64,000 nucleotides of DNA from positions 1 to 64,000 of the forward strand of contig CAZOGK010000008.1 of NCBI GenBank assembly GCA_964579295.1. Reading direction: 5' to 3'. Under the pieces are notes generated by a model that did not search any database, was not told the origin of the DNA, and saw only the letters and a list, made by a program, of their open reading frames with translations. Made by a program: the position numbers and the translations under genes. Origin of the DNA: JAAYYY01 sp964579295 (GTDB lineage Bacteria; Chloroflexota; Anaerolineae; Promineifilales; Promineifilaceae). This document shows positions 6,753 through 14,426 of this stretch, in pieces. Positions within the stretch are counted from its first letter, which is position 1. Each line of letters begins with the position of its first letter.

Positions 6753-8422
6753 TTGAAGTCAGCCGGCTCACGTACACGTTTCCCGGCCGCACGGAGCCGG
6801 CGCTGCGCGATATTTCGCTGCGCATTGAGCCGGGCGAATTTGTGCTGCTGACCGGCCCCTCGGCCGCCGGCAAATCGACCCTGCTGCGTGCACTGAGCGG
6901 ACTGGCGCCCCACTTTAGCGGTGGCCAGATTGCCGGGCGCATTCGCGTCGGCGGCCTGGACCCGGTGCGCCAGGGCCCGCGCCCGCTCAGCCAGGTCATC
7001 GGCCTGGTCTTCCAGGACCCGGAAGCCCAGGCTGTGGTCGAAGAAGTGGAAGCCGAGATCGCCTTTGGGCTGGAGAACGCTGCCATTCCCGCCGCCGAGA
7101 TGCGGCTGCGCGTGGAAGAAGTGCTGAATCTCCTCGACCTGGAGCCGCTGCGTCACCGCCCCCTGCGCACCCTCTCCGGCGGCGAGCGGCAGCGCACGGC
7201 CATTGCCGCCGCGCTAGCCCTGCGGCCCCAGCTGCTCGCTCTCGACGAGCCGACCAGCCAGCTCGACCCAAAGTCGGCCGAGGATGTGCTCAGTGCCCTG
7301 GCCCGCCTCAACGAAGAGCTGGGCCTGACCATCATCCTCGCCGAACATCGCCTGGAGCGGCTGCTGCGCTACCCTGACCGGATTATCGCCCTGGCCGAGG
7401 GCCGCGTAGCCCTGGACGCTCCGTTCGGCGAGGCCCTGGCGGCCCTGCCCGATCCGCCGCCGCTGCTGCGGCTGGCCAGAGCCCGCGGCTGGGCGCCGCT
7501 GCCGCGTACGACGAAAGAGGCGCGCCGCTTTGCCGCCCGCGAAATGAAGGAGGGCGCCGCCCGGCGCCCTGATCCGGCTCGCCCGGCGCCACAATCGCCC
7601 CTGCTGCAGGTCGAAGATCTGCATTTTTCCTACCCGGGCGCGCCGGTTCTGCGTGGGGTTCAGTTGGAGGTCCACCAGGGTGAAATCGTGGCGCTGCTGG
7701 GGCGTAACGGCAGCGGCAAGACGACATTGCTGCGTCTGGTCATGGGACTGCTCAGGGCAGACCAGGGCCAGATCCGCGTCGCCGGCGAGGCGATCAACGG
7801 CCGCGATGCGGCCAGCATCAGCCGCCAGGCGGCCTACCTGCCGCAGAATCCTGACGACCTGCTCTTTGCCGAGAGCGTCGCCGCCGAGCTGGCGATTACG
7901 TTGCGGAACCACGGCCGAGCGGCCGGCCAGCCAGGAATCGCCGCCTTTCTGCAGCGGCTCGGCCTCGATCGCGTGAGCCAGGTCTATCCGCGCGACCTGG
8001 CGGTGGGTCAGCGGCAGCGCGTTGCGCTGGGAGCGGTGACCGTTACGCGGCCGCCGCTGCTGCTGCTGGACGAGCCGACGCGCGGGCTTGACTACGCCGC
8101 CAAGCGACAGCTTGTCCGGCTCTGGCAGGAATGGCGCGCCGAGGGGAGGGGGCTGTTACTGGTGACCCACGACGTGGAGCTGGTCGCCGAGGTCGCCGAC
8201 CGCGTGCTGGTCCTCGGCGACGGCGAGATTATCGCCGCCGGCGCGCCGCAGCAGGTGCTGCCCGGCTCGCCGCTCTTCGCCCCACAGATTGCCCGCCTGT
8301 TCCCGGAACAGGGCTGGTTGACAGTCGCCGATGCCCTGGCCGGGTTAGCGCCGCGCCCCAATGGCACGGCCGGAGGAAAAGATGCCACGACTAACGAAGA
8401 TTTACACACGCAAAGGGGATGA
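6749..8422 (+). CDS. ecfA: ECF transporter ATPase, fused EcfA1-EcfA2
   Basis: This 557-residue protein holds two complete ABC ATPase domains in one chain. Domain 1 (about 1-245) has Walker A GPSAAGKST (36-44), signature LSGGERQR and Walker B LLALDEPT. Domain 2 (about 280-525) has Walker A GRNGSGKTT, a deviant signature LAVGQRQR in place of LSGGQ, and Walker B LLLLDEPT with the following ARG/H-loop region (LLVTHD). A charged linker (about 246-283) joins them. Most organisms encode EcfA1 and EcfA2 separately. The ATG at 6749 overlaps the EcfT stop. The 3' end overlaps the adenosyltransferase start by 41 nt. It energises the B12 transporter encoded upstream. Confidence 0.93.
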   Translation: MIEVSRLTYTFPGRTEPALRDISLRIEPGEFVLLTGPSAAGKSTLLRALSGLAPHFSGGQIAGRIRVGGLDPVRQGPRPLSQVIGLVFQDPEAQAVVEEVEAEIAFGLENAAIPAAEMRLRVEEVLNLLDLEPLRHRPLRTLSGGERQRTAIAAALALRPQLLALDEPTSQLDPKSAEDVLSALARLNEELGLTIILAEHRLERLLRYPDRIIALAEGRVALDAPFGEALAALPDPPPLLRLARARGWAPLPRTTKEARRFAAREMKEGAARRPDPARPAPQSPLLQVEDLHFSYPGAPVLRGVQLEVHQGEIVALLGRNGSGKTTLLRLVMGLLRADQGQIRVAGEAINGRDAASISRQAAYLPQNPDDLLFAESVAAELAITLRNHGRAAGQPGIAAFLQRLGLDRVSQVYPRDLAVGQRQRVALGAVTVTRPPLLLLDEPTRGLDYAAKRQLVRLWQEWRAEGRGLLLVTHDVELVAEVADRVLVLGDGEIIAAGAPQQVLPGSPLFAPQIARLFPEQGWLTVADALAGLAPRPNGTAGGKDATTNEDLHTQRG

Positions 8423-8945
8423 GGGCCAGACGTCCCTCAGCGGCGGCCAGCGGGTGCGCAAAGATGCGCTGCGGGTTTCCGCCTACGGGTTGGTAGACGA
8501 GCTGAACTCCGTCCTGGGGATCGCCCTGGCGCATGGCCTCAGCCCGCGGCTGGCAGCTGTGCTGCCCGAGCTGCAGAACGAGCTGTTTCATCTCGGCTCG
8601 GACCTCTCCTTCGTCGAGACCGATAAGGCGAAATTCAGCGTGCCTCAGGTGGAAGCCCGTCACGTGGCCCGCCTGGAGCGACTCATCGACGAGCTGAATC
8701 AGATTGTCGGCCCGCTGCAGAACTTCATCCTGCCCGGGGGGAGCATCGGCGCCGCCCATCTGCATCATGCGCGCACCGTTTGCCGCCATGCCGAGCGCGC
8801 GGTTGTCTCGCTGGCCGCCGAGGAGCCAATCGGCGAGCAGACGCTGCCCTACCTCAACCGCCTCTCCGATGCGCTGTTCGTGATGGCCCGCTATGAAAAC
8901 CACGCTAACGGCGTCGCCGAGCCGCTCTGGGACTCACGCGCCTAG
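8382..8945 (+). CDS. pduO: Cob(I)alamin adenosyltransferase, PduO type
   Basis: The protein has 187 residues, the usual length of PduO-family ATP:cob(I)alamin adenosyltransferases. The ATP-binding N-terminal motif TRKGDEGQTSL is present near residues 9-19. The family's helical motifs RVRKDALRVSAYGLVDELNS, FILPGGSIGAAHLHHART and CRHAERAVV follow; the last includes the conserved R-x-x-x-R-x-x-E triad region. The enzyme transfers the 5'-deoxyadenosyl group from ATP to cob(I)alamin, making the coenzyme form. The ATG at 8382 is preferred because of the GGAGG six nt upstream; an in-frame ATG at 8361 is less likely. As last gene of the riboswitch operon it finishes the uptake-to-coenzyme route. Confidence 0.96.
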   Translation: MPRLTKIYTRKGDEGQTSLSGGQRVRKDALRVSAYGLVDELNSVLGIALAHGLSPRLAAVLPELQNELFHLGSDLSFVETDKAKFSVPQVEARHVARLERLIDELNQIVGPLQNFILPGGSIGAAHLHHARTVCRHAERAVVSLAAEEPIGEQTLPYLNRLSDALFVMARYENHANGVAEPLWDSRA

Positions 8946-8958
8946 CCTGAAGCAAAAT

Positions 8959-8991
8959 GGGCGGCGCGCGTCGTGCCTGCCGCCCGCTTTT
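8959..8991 (+). terminator. Intrinsic terminator of the B12 operon
   Basis: A 7-bp stem GGGCGGC (8959-8965) with GCCGCCC (8979-8985) is followed by GCTTTT. It lies 14 nt after the adenosyltransferase stop. Confidence 0.7.
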
Positions 8992-9063
8992 CGTGTAAAC
9001 TGCTCTGCGGCGACGGCTGCCGCCCGGCTGCAGTCGGTGGATTCAACAGGGAATGAGGAAGGG

Positions 9064-9219
9064 ATGTTCGAGAACCTGACACTACTGGCTGGTATCATCA
9101 TCGTCGCTTGGGTAGCGGCATTGGTCTACTTCTTCTATACCTCGCGCCAGCAAACGGAGATACGCCGCGAGCTGGACGAACTGCGCGAACTGATGGACCG
9201 AAAGGAGAAGGAGGGGTAG
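9064..9219 (+). CDS. Small single-span membrane protein, CcmD-like
   Basis: The protein has 51 residues: one N-terminal transmembrane helix (about 5-25, LLAGIIIVAWVAALVYFFY) followed by a charged amphipathic helix (RQQTEIRRELDELRELMDRKEKEG). This matches the CcmD-family layout of small heme-exporter accessory proteins. No cytochrome c maturation gene is nearby, so the heme connection is only a resemblance. The start has GAGGAAGGG upstream. The stop is followed directly by the GTG of the first LamG-like lipoprotein, with the RBS of that gene inside its own coding end. Confidence 0.7.
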   Translation: MFENLTLLAGIIIVAWVAALVYFFYTSRQQTEIRRELDELRELMDRKEKEG

Positions 9220-9220
9220 C

Positions 9221-9874
9221 GTGGCTCGGCCATTCCTGCTTTGCGCTATGCTCTGCTTGCTGGCGGCGGCGGTGGCCTGCCAGGGCGCCGAGGCGGATGC
9301 CTGTGACGAGGGCGGCGCCCTCTTCTTTGATGACTTCCGGGCCGACACCGATTGCGGCTGGGTACAGTACAACCGCAGCGGCGCCAGCGTCCGCCTCGAA
9401 GGGGAGACGCTGCGCCTCGTTTCCAGCCAGCCGGGGCAGATCTGGTGGACGAACGTGGGACGCAACTTTGACGATCTCATCCTCACCGCCGACATACAAC
9501 ATATCGACGGGCCGCCGGACAATGCCTACGGGCTCATCTGCCGCTACCAGAGCAGTGAGAACTTCTACGTCTTCCTGATCAGCAGCGACGGCTACTACGC
9601 CATCGGCAAATACCAGAGCGGAACGAGCCAGATTACCTACCTGAACGAGGGCGGGGAATATACCTTCAGTGAGGCTATCGACCAGGAATCGGGCGCCAAT
9701 CGGCTGCGCGTCACCTGCATCGGCAGCGAGCTGACACTCTCGGTCAATGGCGTCTTGTTGGCAAGTGTCAGCGATCCTACCTTTGTGACCGGGGATATTG
9801 GGCTGGCCGTCAGCACCTTCGAGCCCGGCCGTCTGGAGGTTGCCTTCGACAACGTGCGGGCCATTGCTCCATGA
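9221..9874 (+). CDS. Lipoprotein with LamG/DUF1080-like beta-sandwich domain (first of tandem pair)
   Basis: The protein has 217 residues. The signal peptide ends in a lipobox (AVAC, Cys at about residue 20), so the mature protein is lipid-anchored outside the membrane. The remaining part is one domain that begins FFDDFRADTDCGW, contains NAYGLICRYQSSENFYVFLI and ends VAFDNVRAI, the pattern of LamG/3-keto-disaccharide-hydrolase-like sandwiches. The GTG start directly follows the small membrane protein and has GGAGGGG upstream. The stop overlaps the ATG of a paralogous lipoprotein. A surface carbohydrate-binding role is plausible but no ligand residues can be named. Confidence 0.75.
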   Translation: MARPFLLCAMLCLLAAAVACQGAEADACDEGGALFFDDFRADTDCGWVQYNRSGASVRLEGETLRLVSSQPGQIWWTNVGRNFDDLILTADIQHIDGPPDNAYGLICRYQSSENFYVFLISSDGYYAIGKYQSGTSQITYLNEGGEYTFSEAIDQESGANRLRVTCIGSELTLSVNGVLLASVSDPTFVTGDIGLAVSTFEPGRLEVAFDNVRAIAP

Positions 9875-10521
9875 GAAGCTGGCTCCCGGCTGCGGCTCTC
9901 TTGCTCGCCCTCGTCGCCTGCCGCCCGCAGCCGCCCAACGAGGCCGGGCTGAGCGCTGACGGCGCCGTCCTCTATGCAGACGATTTCACGCCGGAGACGA
10001 CCGGCAAATGGCAGCTAGAGGGGGATGAGCGCGGGCAAGCGCTGCTGCAGGACGGCCAGCTCGTCGTCGAGGTCAACGAGCCGAATACGGTGCAGTACGT
10101 GACGCTGGCCGAGCAGACGTTCAGCAACTTCGCGCTGGAAGTGGACGCGACTCTGCTCGCCGGCAGCGCCGACAGCAGCTATGGCCTGCTCTTTCGCCTG
10201 ACTGGCCCGGAGCAGTTTTACCGCTTCGACATCACCGGCAGCGGCCTTTTCCTCGTGGAGCGCTATGATGGCGGTGGCGTCTGGACGCGGCTCAGCGACG
10301 ACTGGCAGGAGGCCGCCGGCCTGCAGACCGGCGCCGGCGCCGTCAATCGTCTGGGCGTGCTCGCCGTCGCCGGCACCTTTAGCTTCTACGGTAATGGCGA
10401 GCTGCTGCTGCAGGTGGCCGATGGCCGCTACAGTGAGGGCAGCATCGCCCTCGACGCCGGGACCTTCGGACAGCCGGGCCTTCGCGTCGCCTTCGACAAC
10501 CTGGTGGTGCGCCGTCCTTAG
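9871..10521 (+). CDS. Lipoprotein with LamG/DUF1080-like beta-sandwich domain (second of tandem pair)
   Basis: The protein has 216 residues with a signal peptide and lipobox LVAC (Cys about residue 17). The domain begins VLYADDFTPETTGKW, contains SSYGLLFRLTGPEQFYRFDI and ends VAFDNLVVRRP, aligning throughout with the upstream lipoprotein. The ATG overlaps the upstream stop (ATGA), so the pair is translationally coupled and arose by tandem duplication. It is probably exposed on the outer face of the cell membrane. No enzymatic residues are recognisable. Confidence 0.75.
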   Translation: MRSWLPAAALLLALVACRPQPPNEAGLSADGAVLYADDFTPETTGKWQLEGDERGQALLQDGQLVVEVNEPNTVQYVTLAEQTFSNFALEVDATLLAGSADSSYGLLFRLTGPEQFYRFDITGSGLFLVERYDGGGVWTRLSDDWQEAAGLQTGAGAVNRLGVLAVAGTFSFYGNGELLLQVADGRYSEGSIALDAGTFGQPGLRVAFDNLVVRRP

Positions 10522-10540
10522 CGCCTCCTGACCTACCGCC

Positions 10541-10572
10541 AAAAAAAAGAACCCGGCGTCATGGCCGGGTTC
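10541..10572 (-). terminator. Rho-independent terminator of rpsU-rpsA
   Basis: A 9-bp perfect stem (GAACCCGGC 10549-10557 with GCCGGGTTC 10564-10572) is followed on the minus strand by eight T residues. It lies between the convergent lipoprotein and rpsA genes. Confidence 0.9.
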
Positions 10573-10588
10573 TCATCTGGCTGGACGA

Positions 10589-11995
10589 TCAGCCTGCTTG
10601 CTCATCCCCTTCATCGCCGGCGGCGACCTCCTCGCTGGCAGCAGACATCTCTACATCCGGCGCCGCCTCATCGGCGACGGCGACAGCCTCAGCGGGCTCC
10701 TCCGATTCGCTCTCGGCCTCGACTGCGGTCGTGGCCAGGTCACTCTCGCCGGCCTCGGCGCCGTTTTCCTGCTCAAGCGCCATCTCGGGCTGCTCGTCGC
10801 TGGCAGGCGCTTCCGCATCTTCTTCACCGGCCGCCTCTTGCGCCGCCGGTTGCCGCTGCATCCAGGCAATCTGCTCTTCCGGCGTAACGCGGCGCAGGCT
10901 CAGGCTCAGCCGCTCCTCAGCCGGTTCCATGTCGATAATACGCACCAACACCAGATCGCTCTCGTGGACCACGTCGGTAATCTTGGCCGGGCCAAATACG
11001 TCGATCTCGCTCACGTGGACCAGGCCAACCACGCCGCTCTGAACCTCGACAAAAGCGCCGAAATCCTCGACGTTGGTCACGCGGCCTTCGACCAGATCGC
11101 CAATATTGTAGCGCTCTTCGACCGTATCCCACGGATTAGGCAGGACCGCTTTGCGGCTCAGGCTGACCCGCTCGCGCTCCACGTCGACGTCCTGAATTTG
11201 CACGTCTATCTCCTCGCCGACGCTCAGCGCTTCGGACGGATGATCCACCCGATGCCAGGCCATTTCTGACACGTGCAGCAGGCCGCTGACGCCGCCGCCC
11301 AGGTCGACAAAGGCGCCATACTTGACGATATTGGCGACCCGTCCGCTGACGACACTACCGACTTCCAGCTCTTCCAGGGTCCTATGGCGATGCTCCTTGT
11401 GGGCCGCCTTGGCAGAAAGGATAAGCCGGCGCCGGTCCTGGTCTACCTCCAGCACCTTGAGCAGCAGCTCTTCGCCCATTTTGCGCGCCTTGCGCGACTC
11501 GGCGGCGGTCTGTCCGCCGCCATAGCGCAAATCGGGCACGTGCGAATTGGGCACGAAGCCCTGTAGCTGGCCGAACTGGACAATAAGCCCACCCTTGTTG
11601 TAGCCGACGACCTCAAGCTCGACTGTCGTCTCCTCATCCATGAGCTGCTCGGCCCGCTCCCAATCTTCCTGCTCCAATCCCTTGTTGATAGAGACGAGCA
11701 GATCCCCATCCCCTTCGGGAGAGGTCAGAATGTAGACGGGAAGCTCCTGGCCGCGCTCCAGGCTGGCGACAAGCTCCGGCTCCAGGCGCTCCAGGTCGTC
11801 GCGCGGCACAATGGCGTCACGCTTGGCGCCGACGTCAAGGAACACCACATCGTCGGCGACGCGGATAATGGTGCCGCGCACAATACGGCCGCGCTCGGGC
11901 ATGCTGTATTCATAGTCGTCAAGCATTGCGGCGAAAGAGGCTTTTTCCTCTTCGAGCGAATGCAACTGGTTATTCTCGGGAATGTCTGTGGTCAT
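10589..11995 (-). CDS. rpsA: 30S ribosomal protein S1 (four S1 domains)
   Basis: The protein has 468 residues. Four S1 RNA-binding domains lie at about 32-100, 124-195, 212-281 and 297-368. The last two have near-consensus motifs (YGAFVDLGGGVSGLLHVSEM and FGAFVEVQSGVVGLVHVSEI). The C-terminal 95 residues form a very acidic, Ala/Glu-rich tail. Four domains is the short S1 form found outside Proteobacteria. The ATG at 11995 is chosen because AAGGAG stands 4 nt upstream; a longer in-frame extension lacks S1 character. It binds mRNA and aids initiation on the 30S subunit. It follows rpsU by 88 nt on the same strand and ends at a strong terminator. Confidence 0.95.
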   Translation of the reverse strand: MTTDIPENNQLHSLEEEKASFAAMLDDYEYSMPERGRIVRGTIIRVADDVVFLDVGAKRDAIVPRDDLERLEPELVASLERGQELPVYILTSPEGDGDLLVSINKGLEQEDWERAEQLMDEETTVELEVVGYNKGGLIVQFGQLQGFVPNSHVPDLRYGGGQTAAESRKARKMGEELLLKVLEVDQDRRRLILSAKAAHKEHRHRTLEELEVGSVVSGRVANIVKYGAFVDLGGGVSGLLHVSEMAWHRVDHPSEALSVGEEIDVQIQDVDVERERVSLSRKAVLPNPWDTVEERYNIGDLVEGRVTNVEDFGAFVEVQSGVVGLVHVSEIDVFGPAKITDVVHESDLVLVRIIDMEPAEERLSLSLRRVTPEEQIAWMQRQPAAQEAAGEEDAEAPASDEQPEMALEQENGAEAGESDLATTAVEAESESEEPAEAVAVADEAAPDVEMSAASEEVAAGDEGDEQAG

Positions 11996-12083
11996 AATCT
12001 CCTTACTCGACAACATCTCTTGTGGTGGACGGCCGCTCGCGCGGGGCGAGCCGGCTGTCCCTGCAGCGCCAGGCCGTATTCTG

Positions 12084-12275
12084 TTACCCGGCGCGGTCAC
12101 GGCGGCGCGCCCGGCGCAGCGCCTTCTTCATCTTTAGGCGCTTTAGCTCGCTCTTGGAGATATGCCAGCGCTTGCGGCGCGCCGAGCTAAGCACCTGGCT
12201 TGATACAACCTTCTTGCGGAAGCGCCGCAGAAGCTGTTCCTGGCTTTCACCCTGTCGTAATTCAACCTTTGGCAA
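12084..12275 (-). CDS. rpsU: 30S ribosomal protein S21
   Basis: The protein has 63 residues beginning (M)PKVELRQGESQEQLLRRFRK, the hallmark S21 N-terminus, with a strongly basic C-terminus (RLKMKKALRRARRRDRAG). A TTG at 12275 is taken as start. A perfect Shine-Dalgarno, AAGGAGG, lies 8 nt upstream, and conserved S21 proteins begin exactly here. The in-frame GTG at 12296 lies upstream of that RBS and is rejected. It is cotranscribed with rpsA downstream. S21 helps 16S rRNA 3'-end base pairing during initiation. Confidence 0.93.
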   Translation of the reverse strand: MPKVELRQGESQEQLLRRFRKKVVSSQVLSSARRKRWHISKSELKRLKMKKALRRARRRDRAG

Positions 12276-12296
12276 CGAATTCACCTCCTTGCTCAC

Positions 12297-12648
12297 TGGT
12301 TTCTGCGGGCGGCGGACGATGATGACCGGCAGGCGCGGCCCAGCGGCGAGCCACGGCTGCAGTGGAAACCGGTCTAAGATGACTGCTTTTTTCGCTGGCC
12401 TTTGCGCGGATGGTCGCCTTCGCTGGACTCTCCCCCCGGCGAAGGCGCGCTGGCAAAAGGAAACGAAGCAAACCCAGGGGACACGGTCCCGGCTGGGCTC
12501 ATGAAGGGTTTACTCGATTAGCGGCCTGACAAGAAAAGCTGCCAGTGGTTCCGTCACCTGCCTTGATCTAATTGTGCCTGGCTACCTGGGCCCCAAGCAG
12601 CCAGATACCCATTGTGGGCATATTAGAGTATAACAACCGGGTCCACCT
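12297..12648. other. 352-nt region between divergent rpsU and fructosamine kinase; long rpsU leader
   Basis: No gene is seen here. It would contain the 5' leader of rpsU-rpsA (about 345 nt if the promoter at 12627-12655 is right). The leader is long for a ribosomal protein gene and might carry an autoregulatory fold, but I could not identify a known one. Confidence 0.4.
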
Positions 12649-12655
12649 TTGTCGA
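12627..12655 (-). promoter_or_regulatory. Candidate sigma70-type promoter for rpsU-rpsA
   Basis: On the minus strand TCGACA (12655-12650) and TATACT (12632-12627) have a 17-nt spacer. It overlaps the region just before the fructosamine kinase start, so the two divergent genes share about 30 nt of control DNA. Confidence 0.5.
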
Positions 12656-12666
12656 CCGAGGGGCCG

Positions 12667-13515
12667 ATGCTGAGCGAAGAACTTAGGGAACGATTAGGCG
12701 CGGCTGTGCGCCGGCTCGAGCCGCTGCACGGCGGCTGCATCGGCGAGGTCTACCGGGCCGACCTCGACGATGGCCGGCGCGTCGTCGTCAAAGTCGCCCA
12801 CGGGCCGGCCGCGCGGCTGGACGTAGAAGCCTATATGCTGCGCTATCTTGCCGCCAACAGCGAGCTCCCGGTTCCCCAGGTCACTTGGTCGCAGCCGGAG
12901 CTACTGGTCATGAACCACATTGCCGGCGAGAGCCGCTTTGACCGGCGCGCACAGGAGCACGCCGCTGAGCTCCTGGCGCGCCTGCACCAGAACAGCGCCG
13001 CACGCTTTGGTCTGGAGCGCGACACGCTTATCGGCGGCCTGCGTCAGCCGAATCCCTGGACGGCGTCATGGCTCGACTTCTTTGCCCAACAGCGCCTGGT
13101 CTACATGGCGCGCGAAGCTGAGGCGAAGGGTAGGCTGCCGGCCGCCGTGCGCCGCCGCGTTGAGGGGCTGGCCGCCGTACTGGGTCGCTGGCTGCAGGAG
13201 CCGGCGCAGCCCTCGCTGATTCATGGCGATGTCTGGACGACCAACGTGCTGGCCCAGGGCGGGCGCGTCACCGGCTTTCTCGACCCCGCTATCTACTATG
13301 CCGACGCCGAGATTGAGCTGGCCTTTATCACGCTGTTCGGAACTTTTGGCGAGCCCTTTTTCCGCCGTTACCAGCAGTTACGGCCACTTGCGCCCGGCTT
13401 CTTCGAGGAACGGCGCGCGCTCTATAACCTCTATCCACTCCTGGTCCACGCGCGTCTCTTCGGCGGCAGCTACGTCAGCTCCGTCGAGCAGACGCTGCAG
13501 CAATTCGGATTTTAG
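12667..13515 (+). CDS. Fructosamine/ketosamine 3-kinase family protein
   Basis: The protein has 282 residues. It has the protein-kinase-like fold with GGCIGEVYRA as nucleotide loop, the catalytic Lys in VVVKVA, the catalytic loop LIHGDVWTTNV and the metal-binding DPA (FLDPAIYYAD). The family-specific stretch LERDTLIGGLRQPNPW and the ending ELAFITLFGTFG identify it as fructosamine-3-kinase rather than aminoglycoside kinase. The enzyme phosphorylates sugar adducts on protein amines so they fall off (deglycation repair). ATG 12667 is chosen; an in-frame TTG at 12649 is possible. It is divergent from rpsU and appears to be monocistronic. Confidence 0.92.
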   Translation: MLSEELRERLGAAVRRLEPLHGGCIGEVYRADLDDGRRVVVKVAHGPAARLDVEAYMLRYLAANSELPVPQVTWSQPELLVMNHIAGESRFDRRAQEHAAELLARLHQNSAARFGLERDTLIGGLRQPNPWTASWLDFFAQQRLVYMAREAEAKGRLPAAVRRRVEGLAAVLGRWLQEPAQPSLIHGDVWTTNVLAQGGRVTGFLDPAIYYADAEIELAFITLFGTFGEPFFRRYQQLRPLAPGFFEERRALYNLYPLLVHARLFGGSYVSSVEQTLQQFGF

Positions 13516-13648
13516 CCGGGCCGTGCAACCCCGCTAACGGCCTGCAGATAGTGCCCGGCTATACTGCGCATAGCGTGGTGGCCGGCACTGCTATCAGACT
13601 AACGCTAACGTTATCAGAACGGGCCGACCGGCCGACCGATTGGAAAAC

Positions 13649-14419
13649 ATGGAAGAAGAAACGGAACGGAGACTGTTAGCGCTTAATCGCAGCTTTTACG
13701 AGAGGCTGGCGCTGCCGTTCGCGCGCACGCGGGCGCAGCCGCAACCCGGCTTTGGCCGCCTGCTCACGTATCTACCGCCACGCTGCGCCGCTGTCCTTGA
13801 CGTCGGCTGTGGGGAAGGGCGCTTCGGGCGCTTTCTGGCCACAAATGGCTTCTCCGGCAGCTATCTAGGCCTGGATTTCAGCGAAGCGCTGCTGGTGCGC
13901 GCCGCCGCCGCGCTGCCGGACACACTCTGCAGCGCCTTCCTGGTGCGCGACCTCGCCGCCCCCCACGCGCTCGACGGGCTGGAAAGCTTTGACCTCGTCG
14001 TCTGTCTCGCCGTGCTGCAGCATATTCCGGGGCGGGCGAACCGCGCGCGCCTGCTGCACGATATGGCACTCCGCGTGGCGCCAGGCGGGCGGCTCTTTCT
14101 CTCCACCTGGCAGTTCCTGGATAGCGAGCGGCAGCGGCGCAAGCTGATTCCCTGGCAGGACGCCGACCTGGACCCAGCGGCGGTTGAGCCGGGTGATTAC
14201 CTGTTGAGCTGGCAGAGCGGGGGCTCCGGCTATCGCTACGTGGCTCATATCGACGCCGCCGAGACAGAACGGCTCGCCGGCCCCGCCGGGCTGGACGTGG
14301 TCGCCCAGTTCCGCAGCGACGGCCGCGAGGGCGACCTCAATCTCTATACGGTGCTGAAGCGGCAGCGGCCGGGCGACGAAGCAGCGCTATTTGGGTCAGA
14401 CAGACCGCTGGCGGCCTGA
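13649..14419 (+). CDS. Class I SAM-dependent methyltransferase, Trm9-like
   Basis: The protein has 256 residues. Motif I is VLDVGCGEGRFGRFL (about 50-64), followed by YLGLDFSEALL and the post-motif DLVVCLAVLQHIPG. The N-terminal segment LNRSFYERLALPFARTR resembles the conserved start of the Trm9/ABH8-type tRNA wobble-uridine methyltransferases (NxxFYxxxxxxFSxTR), but its substrate is not proven. It starts at ATG 13649; upstream TTG 13640 is less likely. It stands alone between the kinase and a convergent M23 peptidase, with only 7 nt between the two stops. A Trm112-like protein is encoded elsewhere in this window (27282-27551). Confidence 0.85.
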   Translation: MEEETERRLLALNRSFYERLALPFARTRAQPQPGFGRLLTYLPPRCAAVLDVGCGEGRFGRFLATNGFSGSYLGLDFSEALLVRAAAALPDTLCSAFLVRDLAAPHALDGLESFDLVVCLAVLQHIPGRANRARLLHDMALRVAPGGRLFLSTWQFLDSERQRRKLIPWQDADLDPAAVEPGDYLLSWQSGGSGYRYVAHIDAAETERLAGPAGLDVVAQFRSDGREGDLNLYTVLKRQRPGDEAALFGSDRPLAA

Positions 14420-14426
14420 GCAGGCG

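Noticed and set aside
12649..13515. Aminoglycoside phosphotransferase (resistance gene)
   Set aside because: The kinase motifs also fit that family, but GLERDTLIGGLRQPNPW and DPAIYYAD are specific to fructosamine-3-kinase-type enzymes.
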